Assembly: GCA_964548905.1 (NCBI GenBank)
Contig: CAZJTL010000003.1
Span: 11,663 to 75,662 of the forward strand
Direction: 5' to 3'
Source: CAZJTL01 sp964548905
GTDB taxonomy: Bacteria; Cyanobacteriota; Cyanobacteriia; Cyanobacteriales; Xenococcaceae
Length of the DNA stretch: 64,000 bases
A program made the position numbers and the translations under genes. Under the pieces are notes generated by a model. The model searched no databases. It was not told the origin of the DNA and saw only the letters and a list, made by a program, of their open reading frames with translations. The stretch's first letter is position 1; each line of letters begins with the position of its first letter. Positions 34,590-43,431 of the stretch are shown in pieces.

Positions 34590-35261
34590 TTGTCTGCTCA
34601 TCTAAAGCCTTGGAAAAATTACAACACTGTGCGTCTTCAAGATATCGCTAGCTCAATTCATACTCATCAAAAATTTAGATTACTAGTTGTTGTAAGTGTT
34701 TTAATCACTTTTATCTGGCGCTTTGAGGTAGAATTGCGGGGATGGCAGGGACTAAAGTGGCTATCCTATTATCATCTAGCGATTCCATTTGGTGTTGGAC
34801 TATTTGCAACTTGGCTTGCATTATGTAGTAATCTTCCCTCTCTAGAGAAACGCCTCAAATTAACTGGATTATTTTTACTAACTTTCATTCCAATTTACGA
34901 GATTCTAAAGATCTCTATTTGGTTATTTTTTGTAGGCGGTCCATCAGCTTTTGTCTTTGCCGCAAAAGTTGGATTTCAACTTTTTTCAATGCTTAAATTC
35001 TCCATATTTATCGCCTATCCTGGGATACTCTTTCTTTTTTGGATAGCAGCTCAACGATTTGGACTCGATCTCGATCGCAATATTCGTCTTCTTTCTGCTG
35101 GATTTTATCTAGGTGCGTGGTTGTTAGCCATGGTTTTAGGAAGATTTACAGGTGTTCCGTCCGATATAATTCATACTATTAAAAGCGGTAATCTTTTTCT
35201 CTTTATGACGATCGGATTGGGAATACCTTTTTTAGCACCTTATCGAATAGTTCATGACTGA
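34590..35261 (+). CDS. Multi-pass membrane protein, function unknown
   Basis: A 223-residue hydrophobic protein with about six membrane helices (near residues 30-47, 62-80, 88-108, 125-155, 168-185, 200-217). No family motif that I recognise. The start is uncertain: TTG at 34590 gives the longest frame, and no ATG precedes the first helix. Charged residues cluster between helices ('RFEVELRGWQGLK', 'RFGLDLDRN'). It stands alone between the FAAL gene and purT, with its own palindrome-containing upstream region. Confidence 0.55.
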   Translation: MSAHLKPWKNYNTVRLQDIASSIHTHQKFRLLVVVSVLITFIWRFEVELRGWQGLKWLSYYHLAIPFGVGLFATWLALCSNLPSLEKRLKLTGLFLLTFIPIYEILKISIWLFFVGGPSAFVFAAKVGFQLFSMLKFSIFIAYPGILFLFWIAAQRFGLDLDRNIRLLSAGFYLGAWLLAMVLGRFTGVPSDIIHTIKSGNLFLFMTIGLGIPFLAPYRIVHD

Positions 35262-35332
35262 AAACTGATAGCTGATGACTAATTTATGCTAAGATTACCC
35301 ACTCTCTAACAGTAATATCTCCTTTTAAAGCC

Positions 35333-36535
35333 ATGAAAACAGCGATCGCATTACCGCAAAAAATTATGTTGTTGGGTTCGGGAGAATTAGGCAAAGAATT
35401 TGTAATTGCGGCTCAACGACTGGGTAATTATGTAATTGCAGTCGATCGCTATCAAGGCGCACCAGCGATGCAGGTAGCGGACGAATCGGCAGTAATTTCG
35501 ATGCTTAATGGCGAAGATCTCGAAAGAATTGTCCAAAAATATCAGCCAAATTTCATCGTTCCAGAGATTGAAGCAATTCGTACCGAAAAATTACTCGAAC
35601 TCGAACAAAGAGGATATACAGTAATTCCTACCGCCGCGGCTACTAACTTTACTATGAATCGCGATCGCATTCGGGAATTGGCGCATACGCAGTTAGGGGT
35701 GAGAACGGCTAAATATGCCTATGCTACTAGCTTAGAGGAAATGAAAAGCGTCAGCGATCGCCTTGGTTTTCCCAATGTTGTCAAACCCGTGATGTCTTCT
35801 TCTGGAAAAGGACAATCTCTAGTTCATTCGACTCAAGAAGTAGAAACAGCTTGGAATTATGCAATTGCAGGCGCGAGGGGAGATACCCAGAAAGTAATTA
35901 TCGAAGAGTTTATCGATTTTGAGATTGAAATTACCCTGTTGACAATTAAACAATGGAATGGAGAAACTATTTTTTGTCCCGCGATCGGACATCGGCAAGA
36001 AAGGGGTGATTATCAGGAATCTTGGCAACCTGCGGCTATTTCTGACGATAAAATGGCACAAGCACAGGAGATCGCCAAAAAAGTTACCGATGCTTTAGGT
36101 GGTGCGGGAATATTTGGAGTTGAATTTTTCTTGACTAAAGATGAGGTAATTTTCTCCGAACTTTCTCCCCGTCCGCACGATACAGGGATGGTGACGTTAA
36201 TTTCTCAAAATTTGAATGAATTTGAATTGCACCTAAGAGCGATTTTAGGTTTACCTATTCCCAAAATAGAAGTATTTGCACCTTCAGCTAGTGCGGTAAT
36301 TTTAGCCAGCGAACATTCAGATAAAATTGTTTTTAAAGGTGTAGCTGAAGCATTAGCCACACCAGATGTGGATATCAAGTTGTTTGGCAAACCAGATTCT
36401 CGTCCCTATCGTCGCATGGGGGTTGCGCTAGCGAAAGGAAATAGTACCGAAGAAGCCAGAGAGAAAGCAACTACAGCAGCAAGTAAGATTATTATAATCA
36501 CAAGTCATTTCCGAGATATCAGTACAAATATTTGA
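35333..36535 (+). CDS. purT: Formate-dependent phosphoribosylglycinamide formyltransferase
   Basis: A 400-residue ATP-grasp enzyme that uses formate and ATP to formylate GAR in purine synthesis, an alternative to folate-dependent PurN. The N-terminal fold 'KIMLLGSGELGKEFVIAAQRLG' (quoted in part), ATP-grasp motifs 'VVKPVMSSSGKGQS', 'VIIEEFIDFEIEIT', 'GIFGVEFFLTKDEVIFSELSPRPHDTG' (in part) and the C-terminal 'KPDSRPYRRMGVALA' are all present. Length is as expected. ATG start at 35333. The 3' end overlaps the next (convergent) small gene by 17 bases. Confidence 0.96.
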   Translation: MKTAIALPQKIMLLGSGELGKEFVIAAQRLGNYVIAVDRYQGAPAMQVADESAVISMLNGEDLERIVQKYQPNFIVPEIEAIRTEKLLELEQRGYTVIPTAAATNFTMNRDRIRELAHTQLGVRTAKYAYATSLEEMKSVSDRLGFPNVVKPVMSSSGKGQSLVHSTQEVETAWNYAIAGARGDTQKVIIEEFIDFEIEITLLTIKQWNGETIFCPAIGHRQERGDYQESWQPAAISDDKMAQAQEIAKKVTDALGGAGIFGVEFFLTKDEVIFSELSPRPHDTGMVTLISQNLNEFELHLRAILGLPIPKIEVFAPSASAVILASEHSDKIVFKGVAEALATPDVDIKLFGKPDSRPYRRMGVALAKGNSTEEAREKATTAASKIIIITSHFRDISTNI

Positions 36536-36839
36536 TCGTCATCAGCCCAATTGGCATTCTCAACATGAATTTGAAATGGTTCATCAATTGACCCCCAGAG
36601 ATGTCAAATTGGTGGCTCAAATCATCTAGAATTGCCTTGTGATAACTAATAGTTGCTGATTGAGGATTTATGCGGTACTCAAAATCATTAAAATCTCCTA
36701 AGAGCGATCGCTTTCCTTCCAGTCCCTTAGTCTGAAGCCAATAATCCCAACACTTATTTTCCAGGTTAATCCCTTGGTTAATATTTGCAGTTAAACGGAA
36801 GTATGGTCGAAGAATCTGCTTGATTTTATCCTTTAACAT
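36519..36839 (-). pseudogene. Short unknown protein, possibly a truncated methyltransferase N-terminus
   Basis: A 106-residue frame. The part 'FNDFEYRINPQSATISYHKAILDDLSHQFDI' (quoted in part as FEYRINPQSATISYHKAIL) resembles the region just before motif I of class I SAM-dependent methyltransferases, but the GxGxG motif and everything after it are missing; the end runs antisense into the purT 3' end. So it may be a remnant cut off by the purT junction. It could instead be an unrelated small protein. Low certainty. Confidence 0.35.
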
Positions 36840-36908
36840 TGGCTTCTTTCCTACATCCTTGTCAGGTAAATATTAATCGGTGTGGCTAATTTTTACTCAA
36901 TGTTGAGA

Positions 36909-36996
36909 AACTAATTGTTAAATTCATTGTAACTAATTGTTAAATTCATTGTAACTAATTGTTAAATTCATTGTAACTAATTGTTAAATTCATTGT
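36909..36996. repeat. Perfect 22-bp tandem repeat, four units
   Basis: Four identical, directly adjacent 22-bp units (36909-36930, 36931-36952, 36953-36974, 36975-36996), each starting AACTAATTGTTAAATTC and ending ATTGT. Twenty-two bases is about two helical turns, unlike the 7-bp repeats elsewhere here. The array lies between the small unknown frame and the RNA-ligase-like gene. Confidence 0.95.
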
Positions 36997-37037
36997 AGTT
37001 ATTACTCTAGAACAATTCAATACTGTTGAGCTTGAAA

Positions 37038-37595
37038 TTAGCGATCGCCAAAGAGAAACTGACTTTTAACTTCCCATCGCTTTCCATTATGTGCCAGCAA
37101 GGTTAACTGAGGCACGATGAATTCAAAATGTAGCTGTTGTGATTGAAATTCTTGCCAAGCTTTGTAGAAATTTGGTTTAGTTAAATCTCTGAAACCAACG
37201 GTTAAATGAGGTGCAAAAGGGCGGTTTTTAGAAGCTGAATCGATAATTTGCAGGGATAGCTCTAACTCTGACGTTAATGCTTGCTGAACCTGTAATAACT
37301 CAGGAGTTTTCAAGACATTAATATAAATAACTCTCGGTTTAAAAGCACCATAGCCATCTAATTGCATCGGAACAGGAGATCGCATTTGGGTAAATTCTTG
37401 TAATCTTGCTTCCAATAGTGGTAAATCTTCAGGTTGCCATTGAAAAGGTGGTTGTAAAGTAATATGAGGCGGTGACTTCAGTGCGGCACGACTATTGTAA
37501 ACTTCAGCAAAGTGTTGCTTAACGCGATCGACAAATTGTCTTACCTCTTCGGGAGGTAAGAGCGCAATAAAAAATAGTCGTTTAGAATTATTCAC
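37038..37595 (-). CDS. 2'-5' RNA ligase / 2H phosphoesterase family protein
   Basis: About 185 residues with the two HxT/S signatures of the 2H superfamily: 'PPHITLQPPF' and 'FAPHLTVGFRDL'. These enzymes act on 2',3'-cyclic or 2'-5' phosphodiester ends of RNA or on cyclic nucleotides; the precise substrate is unknown. GTG at 37595 ('VNNSKRLFFIALLP') is preferred. The frame extends upstream to 37703, but that part would run antisense through the YciI start and looks non-native. Divergent from the YciI gene with about 20 bases between starts. Confidence 0.85.
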   Translation of the reverse strand: MNNSKRLFFIALLPPEEVRQFVDRVKQHFAEVYNSRAALKSPPHITLQPPFQWQPEDLPLLEARLQEFTQMRSPVPMQLDGYGAFKPRVIYINVLKTPELLQVQQALTSELELSLQIIDSASKNRPFAPHLTVGFRDLTKPNFYKAWQEFQSQQLHFEFIVPQLTLLAHNGKRWEVKSQFLFGDR

Positions 37596-37616
37596 TGTCA
37601 GCGATCGAGATTTAAT

Positions 37617-37883
37617 ATGCCAGTATTTGTCAAAATCGAACAAGGAATCGTCGATAAAACCACCTTCGATCGATATGTACCAGCACATAAAGCTTATGTT
37701 CAAGATTTAATTGCCAAAGGACACAAAGCACGCACTGGATACTGGGCAGAAAAAGGAGGGGGCATGTTATTATTTGAAGCCTCATCCCTAGAAGAAGCTA
37801 AGGAAATTGTGGCACAAGATCCTCTCATTCAAAATAGTTGCGTTAAATATCAATTACATGAATGGTGTGTTGTTGTGGAATAA
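37617..37883 (+). CDS. YciI family protein
   Basis: An 88-residue ferredoxin-like alpha-beta protein of the YciI family: 'FDRYVPAHKAYVQDLIAKGHKARTGYW' (in part) with the conserved His in 'PAHKAYV', and 'GGGMLLFEASSLEEAKEIVAQDP'. Related to muconolactone isomerase folds; biological role is unsettled. ATG at 37617 sits only 21 bases from the start of the divergent RNA-ligase-like gene, so the two promoters overlap. Confidence 0.85.
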   Translation: MPVFVKIEQGIVDKTTFDRYVPAHKAYVQDLIAKGHKARTGYWAEKGGGMLLFEASSLEEAKEIVAQDPLIQNSCVKYQLHEWCVVVE

Positions 37884-37904
37884 GGCAGGAGGCAGATTAG
37901 ACTT

Positions 37905-38678
37905 TTAAGCGAAGGTAGAAGAATCAAGATCTGGTGGAACATCTTGCCAGCGTCCAGAACCAACAGCTTTGATTGCTTCGGCTAGATTTACATCTCCAGT
38001 ATAAATAGCTCGACCGATGATCGCGCCTGTAACACCTAAAGGTTCGAGTGCCAATAAATTTAGAACATCGGTAAGAGAACTAACTCCACCAGAAGCAATT
38101 ACAGGAATTTTTATCCCTGTCGCTAATTCTCGTAACGCCTCTAAATTGGGTCCACTTAAAGTCCCATCGCGATGAATATCAGTATAAATAATAGCAACTG
38201 CTCCTAATCTTGCCATCCGTTGAGCGAGTTCTGTCGCCTCTATTTCAGAAGTTTCTAGCCATCCTCTCGTTGCTACTTTACCATTGCGTGCATCAATACC
38301 AACTACGATTCGACCTGGAAATTCTTGACAGAGTTGTTGTATCAATTCTGGTTGCTCGACGGCAACAGTGCCGACAATAACCCGATCGACACCAAGATTG
38401 ATTAACTTAGTAATACTCTCGCGATCACGCAATCCTCCCCCTACCTGTACGGGAATAGGAATAGCTTTAACGATCGCAGCGATCGCCTCTAAATTGATCG
38501 ATTTTCCCTGTTTAGCTCCATCTAAATCGACTACGTGGAGGCGAGTTGCACCTTGCTCTAACCAATTTCTCGCCACCTCGACTGGATTTTCATTAAACAC
38601 CTCAGAGCGATGGTAATCTCCCTGATACAAACGCACACATTTACCACCCAATAGATCGATCGCGGGGATAACTTCCAT
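37905..38678 (-). CDS. hisA: Phosphoribosylformimino-AICAR ribotide isomerase
   Basis: A 257-residue TIM-barrel isomerase (ProFAR to PRFAR) in histidine biosynthesis. 'VIPAIDLLGGKCVRLYQGDY' holds the catalytic Asp near residue 8, 'VGGGLRDRE' and 'IYTDIHRDGTLSGPN' carry the second Asp and phosphate loops, and 'IASGGVSSL' the second phosphate site. Length fits, with a short extra tail 'WQDVPPDLDSSTFA'. Single gene; other his genes except hisS are not here. Confidence 0.96.
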   Translation of the reverse strand: MEVIPAIDLLGGKCVRLYQGDYHRSEVFNENPVEVARNWLEQGATRLHVVDLDGAKQGKSINLEAIAAIVKAIPIPVQVGGGLRDRESITKLINLGVDRVIVGTVAVEQPELIQQLCQEFPGRIVVGIDARNGKVATRGWLETSEIEATELAQRMARLGAVAIIYTDIHRDGTLSGPNLEALRELATGIKIPVIASGGVSSLTDVLNLLALEPLGVTGAIIGRAIYTGDVNLAEAIKAVGSGRWQDVPPDLDSSTFA

Positions 38679-38738
38679 TTGTCAATTTTGCCTGCTGATT
38701 TTTCACTAGCCCCTAATCCCTAACCCCTAACCCCTTAT

Positions 38739-41162
38739 TTATCTTTGCATATGTTGTTCCATCAACTCCTTCGCACGAGGACGATAAATTAAATAAAACA
38801 AGGCTTCGACATAGCGAAACAAATCTTCTCGGTTTTCTTTAGAGGTAAAATTCCAGAAACCGTAAATTCTTGCTAGCGAAAGTAATCGGGTGGTGTGAAT
38901 TTTCCAGGTGTAAGTACTGTAAACTCGATCGATTCCTTTGCTGGAAATTTGCTGCCAATAATTGGGATCTGCATCGCATTTTTCGATAAAAGTAAGGATT
39001 TTTTGGGCTGTTTCTTGCAAATTAGTGGGATTGATGTAAAATCCATTCACTTTATCTTGGATAATTTCTAAAGGTCCACCAAATTGTGTACCAAAGGTAG
39101 GTAAACCAGAAATCATCGCTTCTAAAATTGTCAAACCAAAAGCTTCAAACAAAGCTGGTTGAACAAAAAATCCCTGGCGATCGGCAATGACTCGATAAAT
39201 TTCTCCAGAATCGCTTTTCGGTAAACGCACACCCAACCAACGAATTTTGCCATGCAAATTATATTCGTTGATAATGTGGTACATTTTTTCGATTTCGTCT
39301 CTTTCTTCATTATCACCAGATTCAGCCGTGTGAATTTTTCCTGCAACTAGAATTAAATTGCAGTGTTCTTGCAATTCTTTAGAGCGACCGTAACATTCAG
39401 CCAAACCTGTCAGATTTTTAATGCGATCCAAACGCGCCATTGAGAAGAGAGGACGTTTGTTAGGTTCATTTAGTATGCCATAAATTTGACTGGGATCTTC
39501 TGCGGTAAACAACAGTTCTTCAAGTTTTTCGGCTTTGCTTTGAATTCGATCCTCAGTACGGTTATAGGGGAAATAAACGCTTTCGTTTACACCTGGAGGA
39601 ACAACATTAAATTTAGGAGAGAATAATTCAATACCTTTGACTACATGGAATAAGTCAGGCATAGTAAAACTGTCATAGGATTCATATTGACCAACGCTAT
39701 CTGGTCTGCCAACAATTTCTTGATAGGTACTGCTGAGAATGCAATTAGCTGCATTCATGGCAATTAGATCGGCAGTAAACTGAAGTGAAAAATGATAACT
39801 ATTTTCTAGGTCGTACCAATAAAGATTACTGAATAAATACTTAGATTTTTCCAAGGCATGAGCAATATTAAACTGAGTGACTCCTAATCGTCGTGCCAGT
39901 AGGAATGCTACCAAATTACCATCAGAATAGTTACCGATAATTAAATCTGGCTTACCTTTGAATTCAGTATAAAGTTCTTTTTCCGCGTCGATCCCATAGG
40001 TTTCTAGATAGGGCCAAATTTCAAAGCGAGAAATCCAATTTTGGGTCATATTAGCATTGAATTCTCGGAACGGTACGCGCAAAATCCAAGCGTTATCAGT
40101 ACCGTGTACCTTTTCTAGTCTTTCGTTGCAACGAGTACCGTCACTATTGGGAATTAAGCGCGAGAGAATGATTACTTTTGGTTTAACCCCAAATCCATCC
40201 AAACCTGCTAGAGAAATATCCTCTTGCAATTGCTTTTCTAAACTTCTGGCTTGATCGAGAACGTATACGACTTGCCCACCTGTATCGGGACGACCTAACA
40301 CACCTTCTTGTCCAAACCAACCATGCACCGAGACAAGTACGATGCGGAAAATCATTGGCAAGCGAGACAGAAAAGCTTCGAGAATGTTAGCATCGGGAGA
40401 ATCAATCAACTCGTCGAGAATTTCTAGAGATTGCTTGACTCGACTGGCTGTATTGCCCCAACCTGGTTCAAAACCCATCTCCTGTAGTTTATAGCGAAAT
40501 TCTTCGTAGGGAAGATCGTCGGGAAGTTTGCCAACAAAATTTAAAGCGCCTTTAACTTCCTCTGAAAGCTGTTGCTGACTTTTAATGCGACCGTTAATCA
40601 GCAGAGTAATACCATTGTAACTGTGCAAACTGAGAAAGCTATACAGTGCTTCCAGCCATTGTTTTGAATCTTGAAACAATTTGCTAGAAAGATAGCGATT
40701 GAGATATTGCACCCCCTTGCCAATGTTTTTTGGATCGCGCAGGATTGGCGAATAATCGTAGAAGGGCGCAAAATCGATTTCAAACACATCTCCTTCTTCG
40801 GGATGAAAGCGATTGACAAAGCGATCGCGCACATCTAATAATTGACCAACTGTTAGGGGTTCAACGGCTAAACTTTCCAAAAATAGGCGATAAGCCTCTT
40901 GTCTGGCTATTTTAGGGCGAATAATTAGACACAGGCTTTCGTTTTCAAAAAGGATTTCTTGAGTGTAGTAAACTAGTCTTCCCAGACGAGAAGATTGATA
41001 GAACTGTTCAGAGTTATCTTGTTTTTGACAAAACTCATTATAAGTATTGATAATGTCGTTATGAAGTAGATATTGCTTTTCTAGGGCTTGTAGTTTCCCG
41101 ATTAATTCGAGAAAATCACCTTTTTCGTCAGAATTAATAACCGCGTCAATTAAATAAGACAT
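38739..41162 (-). CDS. susA: Sucrose synthase
   Basis: An 807-residue GT-B glycosyltransferase interconverting sucrose plus UDP/ADP with fructose plus nucleotide-glucose. The N-terminal regulatory half (1-260) precedes the GT domain, which opens 'SVHGWFGQEGVLGRPDTGGQ', a strict sucrose synthase signature. The donor site is seen in 'MARLDRIKNLTGLAECYGRS' and 'PALFEAFGLTILEAMISGLP' (the E-x7-E motif). Length equals that of cyanobacterial SusA. It suggests that the organism makes or breaks sucrose. A Yfr-like or other regulatory site is not visible upstream. Read alone. Confidence 0.96.
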   Translation of the reverse strand: MSYLIDAVINSDEKGDFLELIGKLQALEKQYLLHNDIINTYNEFCQKQDNSEQFYQSSRLGRLVYYTQEILFENESLCLIIRPKIARQEAYRLFLESLAVEPLTVGQLLDVRDRFVNRFHPEEGDVFEIDFAPFYDYSPILRDPKNIGKGVQYLNRYLSSKLFQDSKQWLEALYSFLSLHSYNGITLLINGRIKSQQQLSEEVKGALNFVGKLPDDLPYEEFRYKLQEMGFEPGWGNTASRVKQSLEILDELIDSPDANILEAFLSRLPMIFRIVLVSVHGWFGQEGVLGRPDTGGQVVYVLDQARSLEKQLQEDISLAGLDGFGVKPKVIILSRLIPNSDGTRCNERLEKVHGTDNAWILRVPFREFNANMTQNWISRFEIWPYLETYGIDAEKELYTEFKGKPDLIIGNYSDGNLVAFLLARRLGVTQFNIAHALEKSKYLFSNLYWYDLENSYHFSLQFTADLIAMNAANCILSSTYQEIVGRPDSVGQYESYDSFTMPDLFHVVKGIELFSPKFNVVPPGVNESVYFPYNRTEDRIQSKAEKLEELLFTAEDPSQIYGILNEPNKRPLFSMARLDRIKNLTGLAECYGRSKELQEHCNLILVAGKIHTAESGDNEERDEIEKMYHIINEYNLHGKIRWLGVRLPKSDSGEIYRVIADRQGFFVQPALFEAFGLTILEAMISGLPTFGTQFGGPLEIIQDKVNGFYINPTNLQETAQKILTFIEKCDADPNYWQQISSKGIDRVYSTYTWKIHTTRLLSLARIYGFWNFTSKENREDLFRYVEALFYLIYRPRAKELMEQHMQR

Positions 41163-41289
41163 TCAATTCCTCTGCTAGTAGTTTCCTTAAACTCTACACT
41201 CACATGCTGATGATAAGCACTAGCCACATTGTATTGAATTGGATACGCTATATCTAGATTTTGCTTGGTTTATCTTTATTTATGGCGAT

Positions 41290-41386
41290 CGAGTTAAAGG
41301 GATTAGGGTTTAGGGAGCAGAGGAGACGGGGAGCAGAGATGCTTCAGAAGCAGAGAAGCAGAGGGACAGAGGGGCAGAGGAAGCCC
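41290..41386. repeat. Intergenic short repeats
   Basis: TTAGGGTTTAGGGAGCAGAGG and purine-rich GCAGAGA/GACAGAG units fill the gap between susA and the methyltransferase stop. The strand bias (G/A on the plus strand) is strong. Confidence 0.75.
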
Positions 41387-41989
41387 CTATTTTCTAAAAA
41401 TTGTCAGAGCGATCGATCCTAGTAAATAATGATGACCCAGACATTCTAAACCAGCATTTCTACCTAATTCTTCTCTTTGCTCAAAACTATAAAAGCTAAT
41501 GGGAACAAATGATTTGAGCTTAGGACTAAAAATATCTCCACCAAGATAATCTATTAAATGATAGCGCCCTTCTTTATTTAATACTCTACTTACTTCCGAA
41601 ACGACTTGTTGCGGATTTGGATAATGGAGAAAACTAATGCTATTGAAAACTGCATCGAATTGATTTTCAGCAAAGGGTAGCGCTTCAGCATTACCACGGA
41701 TAAAAATTAATCGATCGTGATGTTGATTGGTTTGTCTTGCCTGACGTAGCATTATGGATGATAAATCTAAACCAGTACCCTTGAGGTGAGGAAACTTAGC
41801 TGCTAGACGATTTAAAAGACGACCAGTACCACAACCGAGATCTAAGACATTAGCTGTTTCTGGTAACTCTAAATATTCTAAAAGTCTTTTGTGCAGGGCT
41901 TGATAAAAAATGGTGGTGAACAGAAAATCGTAGTTAGGTGCCCAGCGATCGAAGATTTTTTCTTTCTGCTTGTAGATTTGTTCGCTCAT
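41387..41989 (-). CDS. Class I SAM-dependent methyltransferase
   Basis: A 200-residue Methyltransf_11/25-type enzyme. Motif I is 'NVLDLGCGTGRLLNRLA' (about residue 44), followed by 'GTGLDLSSIMLRQAR' and post-I 'FIRGNAEALPFAENQFDAVF' (in part). The substrate is unknown; the fold resembles UbiE-type small-molecule methyltransferases. The start overlaps the end of the upstream EamA gene by 4 bases (41986-41989), indicating translational coupling. Confidence 0.88.
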   Translation of the reverse strand: MSEQIYKQKEKIFDRWAPNYDFLFTTIFYQALHKRLLEYLELPETANVLDLGCGTGRLLNRLAAKFPHLKGTGLDLSSIMLRQARQTNQHHDRLIFIRGNAEALPFAENQFDAVFNSISFLHYPNPQQVVSEVSRVLNKEGRYHLIDYLGGDIFSPKLKSFVPISFYSFEQREELGRNAGLECLGHHYLLGSIALTIFRK

Positions 41990-42894
41990 TGGTTGTTTCC
42001 ACCAAAGCTAAATAATATTTCTATTCCTATTATGGCGATCGATACACCTAAAATTGTTCTTAAACTGATGCGATCGCCCAGCATAGCAGCAAGCGGTAAA
42101 ACGAATAAAGGACTGGTAGAAGAAAGGGTTTGGGCAATGCCAGCAGGGGCATATTTGAGGGAAACCTGTTGCAATAAAATGCCTAAATAAGTACTAGCAA
42201 AAGCGGTGAGGAGTATGGCAGCTACTGCTTTTCTAGTCCAAATCACTTTGGAAAATAATTGGAGAGTGCGATCGGAAAATAGGAGAATCAATACCGCGAT
42301 CGCCACTCCTGCGAACAAGCGCCATAAAGTACTCCACAGAGGACTGATACTAGATAATGTCAAAGCACTCCTCGATAAAACTGCCCCAATTGCTTGAGTA
42401 AGCGCAGCTAAAACAGCCCAGAAAATTCCTTTATTTCGATTTTGTATTTCGATCGCCGAATCTGCATTTCTTTCTGTAATTACCCAAGCAATCCCCAAAA
42501 TTGTCAGCAGAATACCGCACCAAGAAAAGGCTGATAATTTTTCATCTAAAAAGATTAAAGCCAACAACGCTGAGATTGGTGGCGCTAAAGTTTCGATTAA
42601 TAAGGTTAGTCTTGCACCTACATAATTAAGGGCAGAAAAATAAGCAGTATCTCCCAAACCAATACCAATAGCACCACTCAGAAGTAATAGCTGGACAGAA
42701 ACAGGATCGAGATTAGGAATGCCTTGGCGACTGACAATCAGATGCACAAAAATAAACGCGATCGCAATGATTCCTTTAGCGATATTTAATTGCAGTGGCT
42801 GGATTCTCTGTCCCAGAGTAGTGTAAACGACTGACGAAGCTGCCCATAAACAGGCAGCAGCTAACGCTGCCAATTCGCCTCTATAATTTTCCAC
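41986..42894 (-). CDS. EamA/DMT-superfamily transporter
   Basis: A 302-residue membrane protein with ten helices in two EamA repeats. The first repeat opens 'ELAALAAACLWAASSVVYTTLG' (in part), the second 'IFWAVLAALTQAIGAVLSRSAL'. Members export metabolites or amino-acid-like compounds; substrate unknown. It is cotranscribed with the methyltransferase gene through a 4-base overlap, which might link the two functionally (for instance export of a methylated product), but that is only inference. Confidence 0.88.
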   Translation of the reverse strand: MENYRGELAALAAACLWAASSVVYTTLGQRIQPLQLNIAKGIIAIAFIFVHLIVSRQGIPNLDPVSVQLLLLSGAIGIGLGDTAYFSALNYVGARLTLLIETLAPPISALLALIFLDEKLSAFSWCGILLTILGIAWVITERNADSAIEIQNRNKGIFWAVLAALTQAIGAVLSRSALTLSSISPLWSTLWRLFAGVAIAVLILLFSDRTLQLFSKVIWTRKAVAAILLTAFASTYLGILLQQVSLKYAPAGIAQTLSSTSPLFVLPLAAMLGDRISLRTILGVSIAIIGIEILFSFGGNNQ

Positions 42895-43245
42895 AGCAAT
42901 TAAAATCTTAGCACTAAGGGATATTCTAGCTTAACCAGGACTTACGCAGAGGCGCTATGGATAGGGTGAGCAGTGCATCGACTGACTATTTATTCCTGAC
43001 TTCTGATTTCTTGTACTAGTCACCTGTCCCTTTTAAGAAAATTTCCTAGTCGATCTAAGTCGATTCGATCTCGGTCAGTTATAATGATTATTCGGAAATG
43101 CTAACCTAAACAAATAAGTGATTGCACTTTCATTAAATTCACAGGTGGAGGAAGGCAAAAGGCAAGAGGCAAGAGGCAAAAGCAAAAGTGAAATGTGTAA
43201 TTAATTTTGTTTAAGTACTTAGTTTAGTAATGCATTCGCTATTTT
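42895..43245. other. Intergenic region with a MITE-like element
   Basis: About 350 bases before tRNA-Thr. The first part contains CAGGACTTACGCA, a string found at the ends of several cyanobacterial insertion sequences, but too short to call. The second part is the element at 43115-43222. No gene seen. Confidence 0.5.
43115..43222. mobile_element. MITE-like element, 108 bp, with inverted ends and STRR core
   Basis: TAAGTGATTGCAC...ATTAAATTC at the left and AATTAATTTTGTTTAAGTACTTAG-type right end (quoted in part: TTTAAGTACTTAG) form terminal inverted repeats; the centre is AGGTGGAGG plus GGCAAAA/GGCAAGA heptamers. It ends 23 bases before tRNA-Thr. Confidence 0.65.
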
Positions 43246-43317
43246 GCCGCCTTAGCTCAGTGGTAGAGCTATCCATTCGTAATGGATCGGTCGTCGGTTC
43301 AAATCCGACAGGCGGCT
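43246..43317 (+). tRNA. trnT: tRNA-Thr (anticodon CGT)
   Basis: A 72-nt cloverleaf: acceptor GCCGCCT/AGGCGGC, D arm GCTC...GAGC, anticodon stem ATCCA/TGGAT with loop TTCGTAA giving anticodon CGT, T arm GTCGG/CCGAC, discriminator T. CCA not encoded. Six T's follow directly and may terminate transcription. CGT reads ACG, a minor threonine codon. Confidence 0.95.
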
Positions 43318-43321
43318 TTTT

Positions 43322-43431
43322 TCATCGAAATTCTTGGCAGGATACCTGTACTCCTCCACTGGATTGGTGCAGGGCGTGGCGTTTAAACATCTGAGGAAAC
43401 CCCAGATGACAGCCCAAAAGGAATGCCTTCT
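43322..43431 (+). mobile_element. Solo left end of an IS200/IS605-type element
   Basis: CATCGAAATTCTTGGCAGGA matches the minus-strand left end of the tnpB element at 26116-27071 (CATCAAAATTCTCGGCAGGA) with two differences, and the similarity continues through CCACTG-ATTGGTG. No transposase follows; the gap ends at the stop codon of the ABC permease gene. Confidence 0.6.

Noticed and set aside
36909..36996. CRISPR array
   Set aside because: The four 22-bp units are directly adjacent, with no spacers, and no cas genes are nearby.
39131..40834. Small frames inside susA
   Set aside because: Shadows in other frames of sucrose synthase.
42930..42960. CAGGACTTACGCA as an insertion-sequence end
   Set aside because: Only 13 bases match and no partner end or transposase was found.
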